From assembly GCA_002427615.1 (NCBI GenBank), contig DIFH01000063.1, positions 1 to 18,957 on the forward strand: a stretch of 18,957 nt of DNA, in the 5' to 3' direction. The notes below the pieces were generated by a model, which worked only from the letters and a program-made list of their open reading frames with translations, ran no database searches and was not told the DNA's origin. This DNA comes from Paludibacter sp. UBA5753 (lineage in GTDB: Bacteria; Bacteroidota; Bacteroidia; Bacteroidales; Paludibacteraceae). Shown one piece after another: positions 1 through 5,408 of the stretch (the stretch's first letter is position 1; each line of letters opens with the position of its first letter). A program made the translations under genes and the position numbers.

Positions 1-7
1 TAGAATA

Positions 8-25
8 GACAAGGCATGCCTTGTC
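8..25. repeat. 18-bp perfect palindrome
   Basis: GACAAGGCATGCCTTGTC reads the same on both strands. The sequence goes on as CGCTAC, and from memory this type of palindrome (a GGCATGCC core inside a longer imperfect inverted repeat) occurs as a dispersed intergenic repeat in Bacteroidetes and some other phyla. Only one copy lies in this window, so its repetitive nature is inferred. It could also act as a protein-binding site or a cruciform. Confidence 0.6.
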
Positions 26-124
26 GCTACGGATACCTGAATTTATAAAAAATGTTCCCTTTCCTTATACTACATTATTTGTTGTTCATGTTTTCTCAAA
101 GATCGTTTTTCTGACAACCCCTAA

Positions 125-287
125 CCCCTGAAGGGGAATAAGGATACACCTCACGGCGTTGTTCGTTGCTTTATTCTGTGCTACTATTAAACAGCTCCCT
201 GTTTAATAACTCGTTTGTGCTGCTTTTCTTCCCTTAAACCCTTGAAGGGTTTGAAACCGTTCCCCCAAAAAAATAGGGGTGAAACGG
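125..287 (-). other. Structured leader: four consecutive hairpins
   Basis: Four inverted repeats lie in 163 bp: CCCCT/AGGGG (125-136); a perfect 10-bp stem TATTAAACAG/CTGTTTAATA with a 4-nt loop (185-208); AAACCCT/AGGGTTT (236-252); and CCGTT..CCCC/GGGG..AACGG around an A-rich loop (257-287). All lie just downstream of the minus-strand promoter at 292-324. The outermost base of the last hairpin coincides with the expected transcription start (about 284-287), so a leftward transcript would begin with a stem-loop. The transcribed gene is outside the window. A stable-RNA operon leader is one possibility, but no rRNA or tRNA sequence is visible. Confidence 0.5.
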
Positions 288-291
288 GCTG

Positions 292-324
292 CAAAGATAA
301 GCCAAATTTTTAACTCCACCAAAA
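292..324 (-). promoter_or_regulatory. Minus-strand Bacteroidetes promoter (proximal)
   Basis: On the minus strand the -7 box is TATCTTTG (complement of 292-299) and the -33 box TTTTG (complement of 320-324), separated by exactly 20 bp. This matches the Bacteroidetes primary sigma-factor consensus TTTG-N19-21-TAnnTTTG. Predicted start is near 284-287, transcribing toward position 1. Confidence 0.7.
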
Positions 325-488
325 CTTTCAAAAAAAAAATAATCCGATTTGAACCGACCTATCTATACTCCCCCCTTGCCTACCGATTAATTATAAAACC
401 GAAAAACAAAAATAAAAGCTATCTGCCAACCCAAAAATATTCATCCTCCATTCTGGCTTATCTCTTTGCTTATCTCTTAAAGCGGGTG

Positions 489-520
489 CAAAAGTACTCG
501 TTTTATAGATACTTTCCAAA
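489..520 (-). promoter_or_regulatory. Minus-strand Bacteroidetes promoter (distal)
   Basis: On the minus strand the -7 box is TACTTTTG (complement of 489-496) and the -33 box TTTG (complement of 517-520), again with a 20-bp spacer. The bases after the -7 box read CACCCGC, a context I associate with strongly expressed Bacteroidales genes. With the promoter at 292-324 it forms a tandem pair about 200 bp apart, both directed off the left edge. Confidence 0.65.
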
Positions 521-750
521 CTTATTCTGCTCTTTTTTCTACTATAAAACACATTTAATTTATAGACTTCTGAAACATAATAACTTCACAAACGAAAATA
601 ATTTTCATATTATTCCATACTGGGTCGTTTTCCTGGCAAAATACAGCGTTAGTTGAAGGTTTTCCGTACCGGATGCCCCGAAAACGGCCGTTCAGAGACT
701 ATATAGTATTTGCAAGAAAACTCCTAATTCTATTTCTACCAAATTAAAGA

Positions 751-904
751 TTTAACCACAATAGGCACAATAGAAAATATAAATCAAAGATAAAAAGTAC
801 ACAATAGACAAATGCCTATCGGTATTTTAAGATTTAATCCACTATAATTAATTATGCTGAAAGCGTTGTTTCTATTGTGAACTATTTATTCTATTGTGGT
901 TTAA
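751..904. repeat. Nested inverted repeat, about 150 bp
   Basis: Outer arms AACCACAATAG (754-764) and CTATTGTGGTT (891-901) are perfect complements. Just inside, CACAATAGAAA (766-776) pairs with TTTCTATTGTG (869-879). The motif ACAATAG occurs again at 801-807. The whole could fold into a long hairpin with an AT-rich middle of about 90 bp, and it has no coding capacity. It may be a miniature mobile element or a degenerate dispersed repeat. No target-site duplication is obvious. Confidence 0.55.
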
Positions 905-1074
905 ATATTTTTTAAGTTTTATTTTAGTTAAGTAAAATTATGTAAAAATAGATTTAAACAGCCTGTAAAAATACAGATTTAGAGTAATTTGATTTCTTTT
1001 GAATTAAAAATGTGCGGTTTATTGGGGAATTTTTACGACCTTTGTACCTAAATATTATAAAATAAAACTGAACA

Positions 1075-2472
1075 ATGACAAGCAATGAAAAATGGCATGG
1101 AAATTCGAGAAACAATTCGAGTTCCGGGGCCGGCCGTGATGGTAAACCGTTTGAAAAACGCGATGTTAAATCAATTTTGAAAGGATCGCGCGGAGCTGCG
1201 AAATTTTCATCAGAAAAACCCGCTTACGAAGATAAACGTCAGGTGGATAAATTGGAATTTAAGAAAAAAGATGCAAGCCGTCCTGCTTACGGCGACCGCA
1301 AACCTTACGAAAACCGTGGTAATTCCTCTTACGGCGAACGTAAACCTTATGGAAACAGAGATGAACGTCCCGCTTACGGCGAACGTAAACCGTACGAAAA
1401 CAGAGATGAACGTCCCGCTTACGGCGAACGTAAACCTTATGAAAAACGTGAAGATCGTCCTGCTTATGGCGATAAACCTCGCGAAAACCGTCCGCGTTTC
1501 AACGCCCAAAGTGGCGAAAAAACTTTCAGAAAACCCTTTAATTCATCGGATGACAGACCTCAGGGAGAAAAATTAGCCTTTAAAAAACCGGGGGAGAATT
1601 CCCCGACAGAATATGTCGAAACCCGTTTCGACAATAAAAAGGATGGCGTTACATTCCGTAAACCACTCCGTAAAAGGGATGACAGTTATGATCCAAATGC
1701 CAAATATAGTCAGAAAAAACAAGTTGAATTCCGCAAAAACTATGTCGATCTTACTCAACCTATTCGTTTGAATAAATTTTTGGCAAATGCAGGGATTTGT
1801 TCCCGTCGCGAAGCAGATGAATATATACAAGCCGGCGTAATTTCGGTTAACGGTGAAGTGGTTTCGGAATTGGGCGTAAAAGTGATGCATACTGATAAGG
1901 TTATGTTCCACAATCAATTGGTGCGTTCCGAACGAAAAGTTTATTTGCTTTTGAATAAACCGAAAGATTGTGTTACAACATCGGAAGATACGCATGATCG
2001 TTTGACGGTAGTTGATTTAGTGAAAAATGCTTGCAGTGAACGCATTTATCCGGTAGGTCGCCTCGACCGAAACACAACGGGAGTTATTCTGTTGACCAAT
2101 GATGGCGATTTAGCTTCACGTTTGACTCATCCCAAATATGATAAAAAGAAAATTTATCATGCGGCATTAGATAAAGCGCTTGAGGAACAAGATTTTCAGA
2201 CAATTATGAGTGGTGTAACGCTTGACGATGGCGTTATTGCCGCCGATGCGCTGGAATATGTAAAAGAAGGCGATCCGAAACAGGTTGGTATTGAAATTCA
2301 TTCTGGACAAAATCGTGTAGTGCGTCGTATTTTTGAAAAATTGGGCTATAAAGTGGTACGTCTCGATCGTGTTTACTTTGCAGGATTGACCAAGAAAAAT
2401 CTTCCCCGCGGTAAATATCGCTTCCTGAACGAACGCGAAATTAATATGTTGAAAATGGGCGCTTACGAATAA
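1075..2472 (+). CDS. rluB: RsuA/RluB-family rRNA pseudouridine synthase with repeat-rich basic N-terminal extension
   Basis: The 465-residue protein should convert a specific uridine in rRNA to pseudouridine. Residues 1 to about 228 are a low-complexity, Arg/Lys/Glu/Tyr-rich extension. Its core (about 69-139) repeats a 15-residue unit PAYGERKPYENRDER, encoded by near-identical 45-bp DNA repeats (1366-1410, 1411-1455, with degenerate flanking copies). An S4 RNA-binding domain follows (about 230-276, from LNKFLANAGICSRREADEYI). The catalytic domain (about 288-450) holds the GRLD motif with the presumed nucleophile Asp331, then GVILLTNDG and the basic QNRVVRRIFEKLG segment. Bacterial RsuA/RluB proteins are usually about 230-300 residues, so the extension nearly doubles the size. 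Such tails are common in Bacteroidetes members and probably bind RNA (inference). The exact target (RluB-type 23S or RsuA-type 16S site) cannot be fixed here. The gene stands alone, with its own terminator. Confidence 0.93.
   Translation: MTSNEKWHGNSRNNSSSGAGRDGKPFEKRDVKSILKGSRGAAKFSSEKPAYEDKRQVDKLEFKKKDASRPAYGDRKPYENRGNSSYGERKPYGNRDERPAYGERKPYENRDERPAYGERKPYEKREDRPAYGDKPRENRPRFNAQSGEKTFRKPFNSSDDRPQGEKLAFKKPGENSPTEYVETRFDNKKDGVTFRKPLRKRDDSYDPNAKYSQKKQVEFRKNYVDLTQPIRLNKFLANAGICSRREADEYIQAGVISVNGEVVSELGVKVMHTDKVMFHNQLVRSERKVYLLLNKPKDCVTTSEDTHDRLTVVDLVKNACSERIYPVGRLDRNTTGVILLTNDGDLASRLTHPKYDKKKIYHAALDKALEEQDFQTIMSGVTLDDGVIAADALEYVKEGDPKQVGIEIHSGQNRVVRRIFEKLGYKVVRLDRVYFAGLTKKNLPRGKYRFLNEREINMLKMGAYE
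1281..1500 (+). repeat. In-frame 45-bp tandem repeat within the pseudouridine synthase gene
   Basis: The clearest two units begin at 1366 and 1411 and are almost identical over 45 bp. Diverged units precede (from about 1281) and follow (to about 1500). The unit is a multiple of three, so copy-number changes would lengthen or shorten the extension without a frameshift. The synonymous differences between units (for example cgtccc/cgtcct, ccttat/ccgtac) indicate that the outer copies are older. Confidence 0.8.
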
Positions 2473-2499
2473 ATAAGGATTTTAATATGAAATAATCAG

Positions 2500-2533
2500 C
2501 TCCTTTGCAGTTTGTTGCAAGGGAGTTTTTTTA
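2500..2533 (+). terminator. Rho-independent terminator of the pseudouridine synthase gene
   Basis: CTCCTTTGCA (2500-2509) pairs with TGCAAGGGAG (2516-2525), a 10-bp stem with one G-U pair and a 6-nt loop, followed by seven T residues. It begins 28 nt after the stop codon. Confidence 0.85.
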
Positions 2534-2543
2534 TTCAGTTTGC

Positions 2544-2574
2544 TTTGTAAATTCAGTTCTTTGGTTTACATTTG
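2544..2574 (+). promoter_or_regulatory. Promoter of the epimerase/mtgA/lipB group
   Basis: -33 box TTTG (2544-2547), 19-bp spacer, -7 box TACATTTG (2567-2574), a full match to the Bacteroidetes consensus. Start near 2580 gives a leader of about 35 nt. It lies directly after the preceding terminator, so it begins a new transcription unit. Confidence 0.75.
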
Positions 2575-2615
2575 CTTCTTTCCTGATTTGATTTCAAACT
2601 TTAAGACTCAAAAAT

Positions 2616-3500
2616 ATGAGAATAATTATAGCCGGAGGTACAGGATTTATAGGCGCTTACTTGAAGAAAAGATTTGAGGAACAAGGCGATGTGGTGAAAA
2701 TAATTTCACGCGACAATAACCATATTCCATGGGTACATGACCGACTGGTCGAAGAACTTGAACAGACTGATTTACTTATCAATCTTGCAGGAAGAAGTAT
2801 AAATTGCAGGCATACACCGGAAAATAAAAAACAGATTTTACAATCGCGCCTCGAAAGTACAGCTTTGTTAGGAAATGCTGCAGCGGCATGCAAAAATCCT
2901 CCGGTATTATGGATCAATGCAAGTGCTTCGGCTATTTATAAACCAAGCGAAAGGGTTGTTTCTGTCGAACAATCTTCCGAGTTGGCAACTGACTTTTTAG
3001 GTACGGTTGTCCGTCAATGGGAGGACGTGTTTTTTGGCTTTCAAACTCCACAAACCCGTCAGGTAGCTTTGCGTACAGCTGTTGTTTTAGGTCGCAACAA
3101 AGGCGCATTCCCACCGTTGTTGACTCTTGTCCGCTTGGGACTTGGGGGAAAAGTGGGAACCGGAAAACAAATATTCAGCTGGATACATATTGAGGATTAT
3201 TTCAGAATAATAATGTTTATAACTCAAAATTCGTCAATTAAAGGCATAGTCAATTGTACATCGCCAAAGCCTGTATCGAATATTGAGTTAATGCGTTCAA
3301 TCCGGAAAATAGCAGGAAAGCCCATGGGATTGCCGGCACCTGAGTTTGCAGTAAAAATAGGAGCTTTGTTGATTGGGACAGAATCTGATCTATTATTGAA
3401 TAGCTCAAATCTTTATCCCGAAGTTTTGATGAATGCCGGATTTGAATTTGAATTTAAAGATATTGACAACGCTATAACTGATTTAATTCATTCAAAATGA
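2616..3500 (+). CDS. TIGR01777-family NAD(P)-dependent epimerase/SDR protein
   Basis: A 294-residue extended short-chain dehydrogenase/reductase of the YfcH/SDR39U1 group. It opens with the nucleotide-binding Rossmann motif GGTGFIG (residues 7-13). The family motif NLAGRSINCR lies at 56-65, an SWIHIEDY motif at about 188-195, and the C-terminal DUF1731 segment spans about 244-291 (PAPEFAVKIGALLIG, then YPEVLMNAGFEFEF). Length is typical of the family. The substrate is unknown in general; homologues have been linked to cell division or nucleotide-sugar-like chemistry only loosely. It follows a good promoter, and mtgA begins 57 nt after its stop, so the two are probably cotranscribed. Confidence 0.93.
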   Translation: MRIIIAGGTGFIGAYLKKRFEEQGDVVKIISRDNNHIPWVHDRLVEELEQTDLLINLAGRSINCRHTPENKKQILQSRLESTALLGNAAAACKNPPVLWINASASAIYKPSERVVSVEQSSELATDFLGTVVRQWEDVFFGFQTPQTRQVALRTAVVLGRNKGAFPPLLTLVRLGLGGKVGTGKQIFSWIHIEDYFRIIMFITQNSSIKGIVNCTSPKPVSNIELMRSIRKIAGKPMGLPAPEFAVKIGALLIGTESDLLLNSSNLYPEVLMNAGFEFEFKDIDNAITDLIHSK

Positions 3501-3557
3501 ATATAAATAGACATGTAACTTATATGTAGTGTTGTAGAAATAGTTTTTTTATAAACA

Positions 3558-4313
3558 ATGAAAAATACCTCGAAAAATAAAAACTTTATGTCGCGCTTTT
3601 GGCGGCTGATTCGAAATTTGGTTATTTTGTTTTTTGCAACGAGCATTGCTTGGGTCATTTTAGCTCGTTTCATTCCGGTTTATCTCACGCCTTTGATGAT
3701 TATCCGGTCTGTTGAAGCATTAGCCGATGGCAAAACTCCGCGAAATTCAAAAGACTGGGTGTCGATTGATAACATCTCACCCAATATGGTTCAAGCGGTA
3801 GTGGCTTCGGAAGATAATCTGTTCATGGAACATCATGGATTTTCATTGACCGATATAAATAAGGCGATTAAACATAATAAAAAAAGCAAACGGATTCGTG
3901 GAGGGAGCACTATTTCTCAACAAACGGCAAAAAATGTATTCCTTTGGCCCCGGCGGTCCTATTTGCGGAAAGGGTTGGAAGCCTATTTCACGGTTCTGAT
4001 TGAATTGTTTTGGTCTAAAGAGCGCATTATGGAGGTTTATCTCAATGTAATCGAAACCGGTGACGGAACTTATGGCGTCGAAGCCGCTTCGCAAAGATAT
4101 TTTGGTAAAAGCGCTAAATATCTCACCAAATCGCAAGCTGCGCTTATTGCGGCTTGTCTTCCTAATCCGCGTCGTTTCAGCGCCGGAAATCCTTCGGGTT
4201 ACATCCTTCGCAGGAAATCAAAAATCATTTATTTAATGGGGAAGATTGAGCAGGTTGATTTTGATAAAAAAGGCACATCTGATGCAAAACAAAAAAAACG
4301 TAAAAGAAAATGA
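3558..4313 (+). CDS. mtgA: Monofunctional biosynthetic peptidoglycan transglycosylase
   Basis: A 251-residue glycosyltransferase family 51 enzyme that polymerises lipid II into glycan strands on the outer face of the inner membrane. A single N-terminal membrane anchor spans about residues 20-45, after a basic cytoplasmic start. The donor-site motif EDNLFMEHHG (85-94) contains the presumed catalytic Glu85 in the EDxxFxxHxG pattern. It is followed by RGGSTISQQ (114-122), then KERIMEVYLN with the second conserved Glu159. There is no transpeptidase domain, so it is MtgA rather than a class A PBP. The C terminus is lysine/arginine-rich. Its stop codon overlaps the start of lipB (ATGA), suggesting translational coupling. 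Confidence 0.95.
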   Translation: MKNTSKNKNFMSRFWRLIRNLVILFFATSIAWVILARFIPVYLTPLMIIRSVEALADGKTPRNSKDWVSIDNISPNMVQAVVASEDNLFMEHHGFSLTDINKAIKHNKKSKRIRGGSTISQQTAKNVFLWPRRSYLRKGLEAYFTVLIELFWSKERIMEVYLNVIETGDGTYGVEAASQRYFGKSAKYLTKSQAALIAACLPNPRRFSAGNPSGYILRRKSKIIYLMGKIEQVDFDKKGTSDAKQKKRKRK

Positions 4314-4978
4314 ACAAAGAAATAAAATTGATAGATTGGGGACTGATAGAATATAATCAGGCATGGACTCAACAAGAATCTATTTTTTCCGAAACAATCA
4401 ACAGGAAAGTGGAAGGAATGGATACAGAAAATGTACTCGTCTTTTGCGAGCATCCACATGTATACACATTGGGAAAAAGCGGCGATGAACATAATATGTT
4501 ACTGGATTATATTCAACTTCAGGCTAAAGAAGCTGTTTTTGTAAAAACAAACAGGGGTGGCGATATTACTTATCACGGACCGGGACAAGTGGTCGGTTAT
4601 CCTATTTTCGATCTGGCAAATTTTGGTTTGGGACTTAAGCAATATATAAATATGATTGAACAAGCCATTATCAATGCACTTTCCTTCTACAATATTTTTG
4701 CGCAACGTATGGATGGAGCGACCGGCGTTTGGCTTGATGTCGGTTTGCCAACCTGCCGGAAAATCTGCGCTATCGGCGTTCGCAGTTCGCATTATGTAAC
4801 CATGCACGGCTTTGCGCTGAATGTAAATACCGACTTAAATTATTTCAACTATATCAATCCCTGCGGTTTTATAGACAAAGGCGTTACGTCGATAGAAAAA
4901 GAACTGGGACACACTGTGGATATGGACGAATTGAAGGCTCTGTTGAGAAACGCAATCGAACGACAATTTGCAGGATAA
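4310..4978 (+). CDS. lipB: Lipoyl(octanoyl) transferase
   Basis: A 222-residue enzyme that moves the octanoyl group from acyl-carrier protein to the lipoyl domains of 2-oxoacid dehydrogenases and the glycine cleavage system, in the cytoplasm. Visible family motifs are HPHVYTLGK (48-56), RGGDITYHGPGQ (82-93), RKICAIGVRSSHYVTMHGFA (150-169) and NPCGF (183-187). Lys151 and Cys185 correspond to the catalytic Lys/Cys pair of LipB (E. coli Lys135 and Cys169), so the enzyme should be active. The start ATG overlaps the mtgA stop by 4 nt. Pairing with mtgA has no obvious metabolic logic and probably reflects shared housekeeping expression. I see no clear terminator after it. Confidence 0.96.
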   Translation: MNKEIKLIDWGLIEYNQAWTQQESIFSETINRKVEGMDTENVLVFCEHPHVYTLGKSGDEHNMLLDYIQLQAKEAVFVKTNRGGDITYHGPGQVVGYPIFDLANFGLGLKQYINMIEQAIINALSFYNIFAQRMDGATGVWLDVGLPTCRKICAIGVRSSHYVTMHGFALNVNTDLNYFNYINPCGFIDKGVTSIEKELGHTVDMDELKALLRNAIERQFAG

Positions 4979-5120
4979 ACTTTTTTACCGGATGAATAAA
5001 AGCATCTGATAAATAGTAACATCTGCTCACCACCCCTTCAACAACAGATTCCGACAACCCTGCATTATATCCCTGCAATCATAAAGTTTTTTAATCAGGA
5101 TTCGAAAATAAATATAAATA

Positions 5121-5154
5121 TTGTTGGTGGCATTAAATGGGTTTTGTATTTTTG
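5121..5154 (+). promoter_or_regulatory. Distal promoter upstream of GH97 gene
   Basis: -33 region TTGTTG (5121-5126) and -7 box TATTTTTG (5147-5154) with a 20-bp spacer. Start near 5160 would give a 250-nt leader for the GH97 mRNA, spanning the palindrome at 5291-5300. Confidence 0.6.
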
Positions 5155-5290
5155 GACTGTAAAAAAACCAATAGTTGAATCTTAAAATTCACAGAGTTAG
5201 AGCCTGACTGCCTTTCCCCACAAAAAATCGGAAAACAACAATCAGACAACAGATTTTTTTAGAGCATATTACTTCTAAGCCCTAAAAAAA

Positions 5291-5300
5291 CAAACGTTTG
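5291..5300. promoter_or_regulatory. Candidate LacI-family operator
   Basis: CAAACGTTTG is a perfect palindrome with the central CG typical of LacI/GalR operators, and it is extended on one side to GCAA. It lies between the two candidate promoters, about 60 bp upstream of the proximal -7 box and 108 bp before the alpha-glucosidase start. Starch/maltose genes of some Bacteroidetes are controlled by LacI-type MalR proteins (family knowledge). No regulator gene is in the window, so the assignment is inference. Confidence 0.45.
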
Positions 5301-5356
5301 CAACCACAAATATTTACTTTTTGATTTTGATTAGACCGCATACTTTTTATTATGCT

Positions 5357-5364
5357 TATATTTG
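5357..5364 (+). promoter_or_regulatory. Proximal -7 box of GH97 gene
   Basis: TATATTTG matches TAnnTTTG and gives a leader of about 38 nt. No good -33 TTTG is found at the right spacing (nearest TTTTG ends at 5329, 27 bp away). That would fit a promoter that needs an activator, or a non-functional match. Confidence 0.45.
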
Positions 5365-5408
5365 CTTCGTAATTTTTTTGAAATACTCCATTTAAAATTC
5401 ATTTATTT

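Larger units (their letters stand above)
1..1074. other. Gene-free region with repeats and minus-strand promoters
   Basis: I see no convincing coding sequence here. A 125-codon open frame at 279-656 on the + strand is low-complexity (rich in Lys, Tyr, Phe and Asn), resembles no family I know, and lies over two good minus-strand promoters, so I leave it out. The region contains an 18-bp palindrome (8-25), a run of four small hairpins (125-287), two promoters pointing left (292-324 and 489-520) and a nested inverted repeat (751-904). The last 170 bp are very AT-rich and must hold the promoter of the pseudouridine synthase gene. The best -7 candidate there is an imperfect GACCTTTG at 1037-1044, without a recognisable -33 box. 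Confidence 0.7.
4979..5408. other. Regulatory intergenic region upstream of the GH97 gene
   Basis: A 430-bp gap with no supportable gene. It holds a good promoter (5121-5154), a perfect 10-bp palindrome (5291-5300) and a second -7 box (5357-5364) before the GH97 start. The stretch 5160-5285 would be transcribed from the first promoter as a long leader or a small RNA. I see no strong hairpin terminator in it, so I do not call a ncRNA. Confidence 0.6.

Noticed and set aside
279..656. 125-codon open frame on the + strand
   Set aside because: Low-complexity translation with no family resemblance, lying across two minus-strand promoters and a hairpin; likely chance in AT-rich DNA.
1281..1500. CRISPR-like tandem repeat
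   Set aside because: Units are contiguous, in frame and encode protein; there are no unique spacers.
1210..1576. Overlapping open frames on both strands inside the pseudouridine synthase repeats
   Set aside because: They exist because the 45-bp repeat keeps every frame open; the real frame is fixed by the S4 and catalytic domains.
5160..5285. Possible small RNA upstream of the GH97 gene
   Set aside because: A good promoter precedes it but no clear terminator or stable fold is visible; a long leader is simpler.
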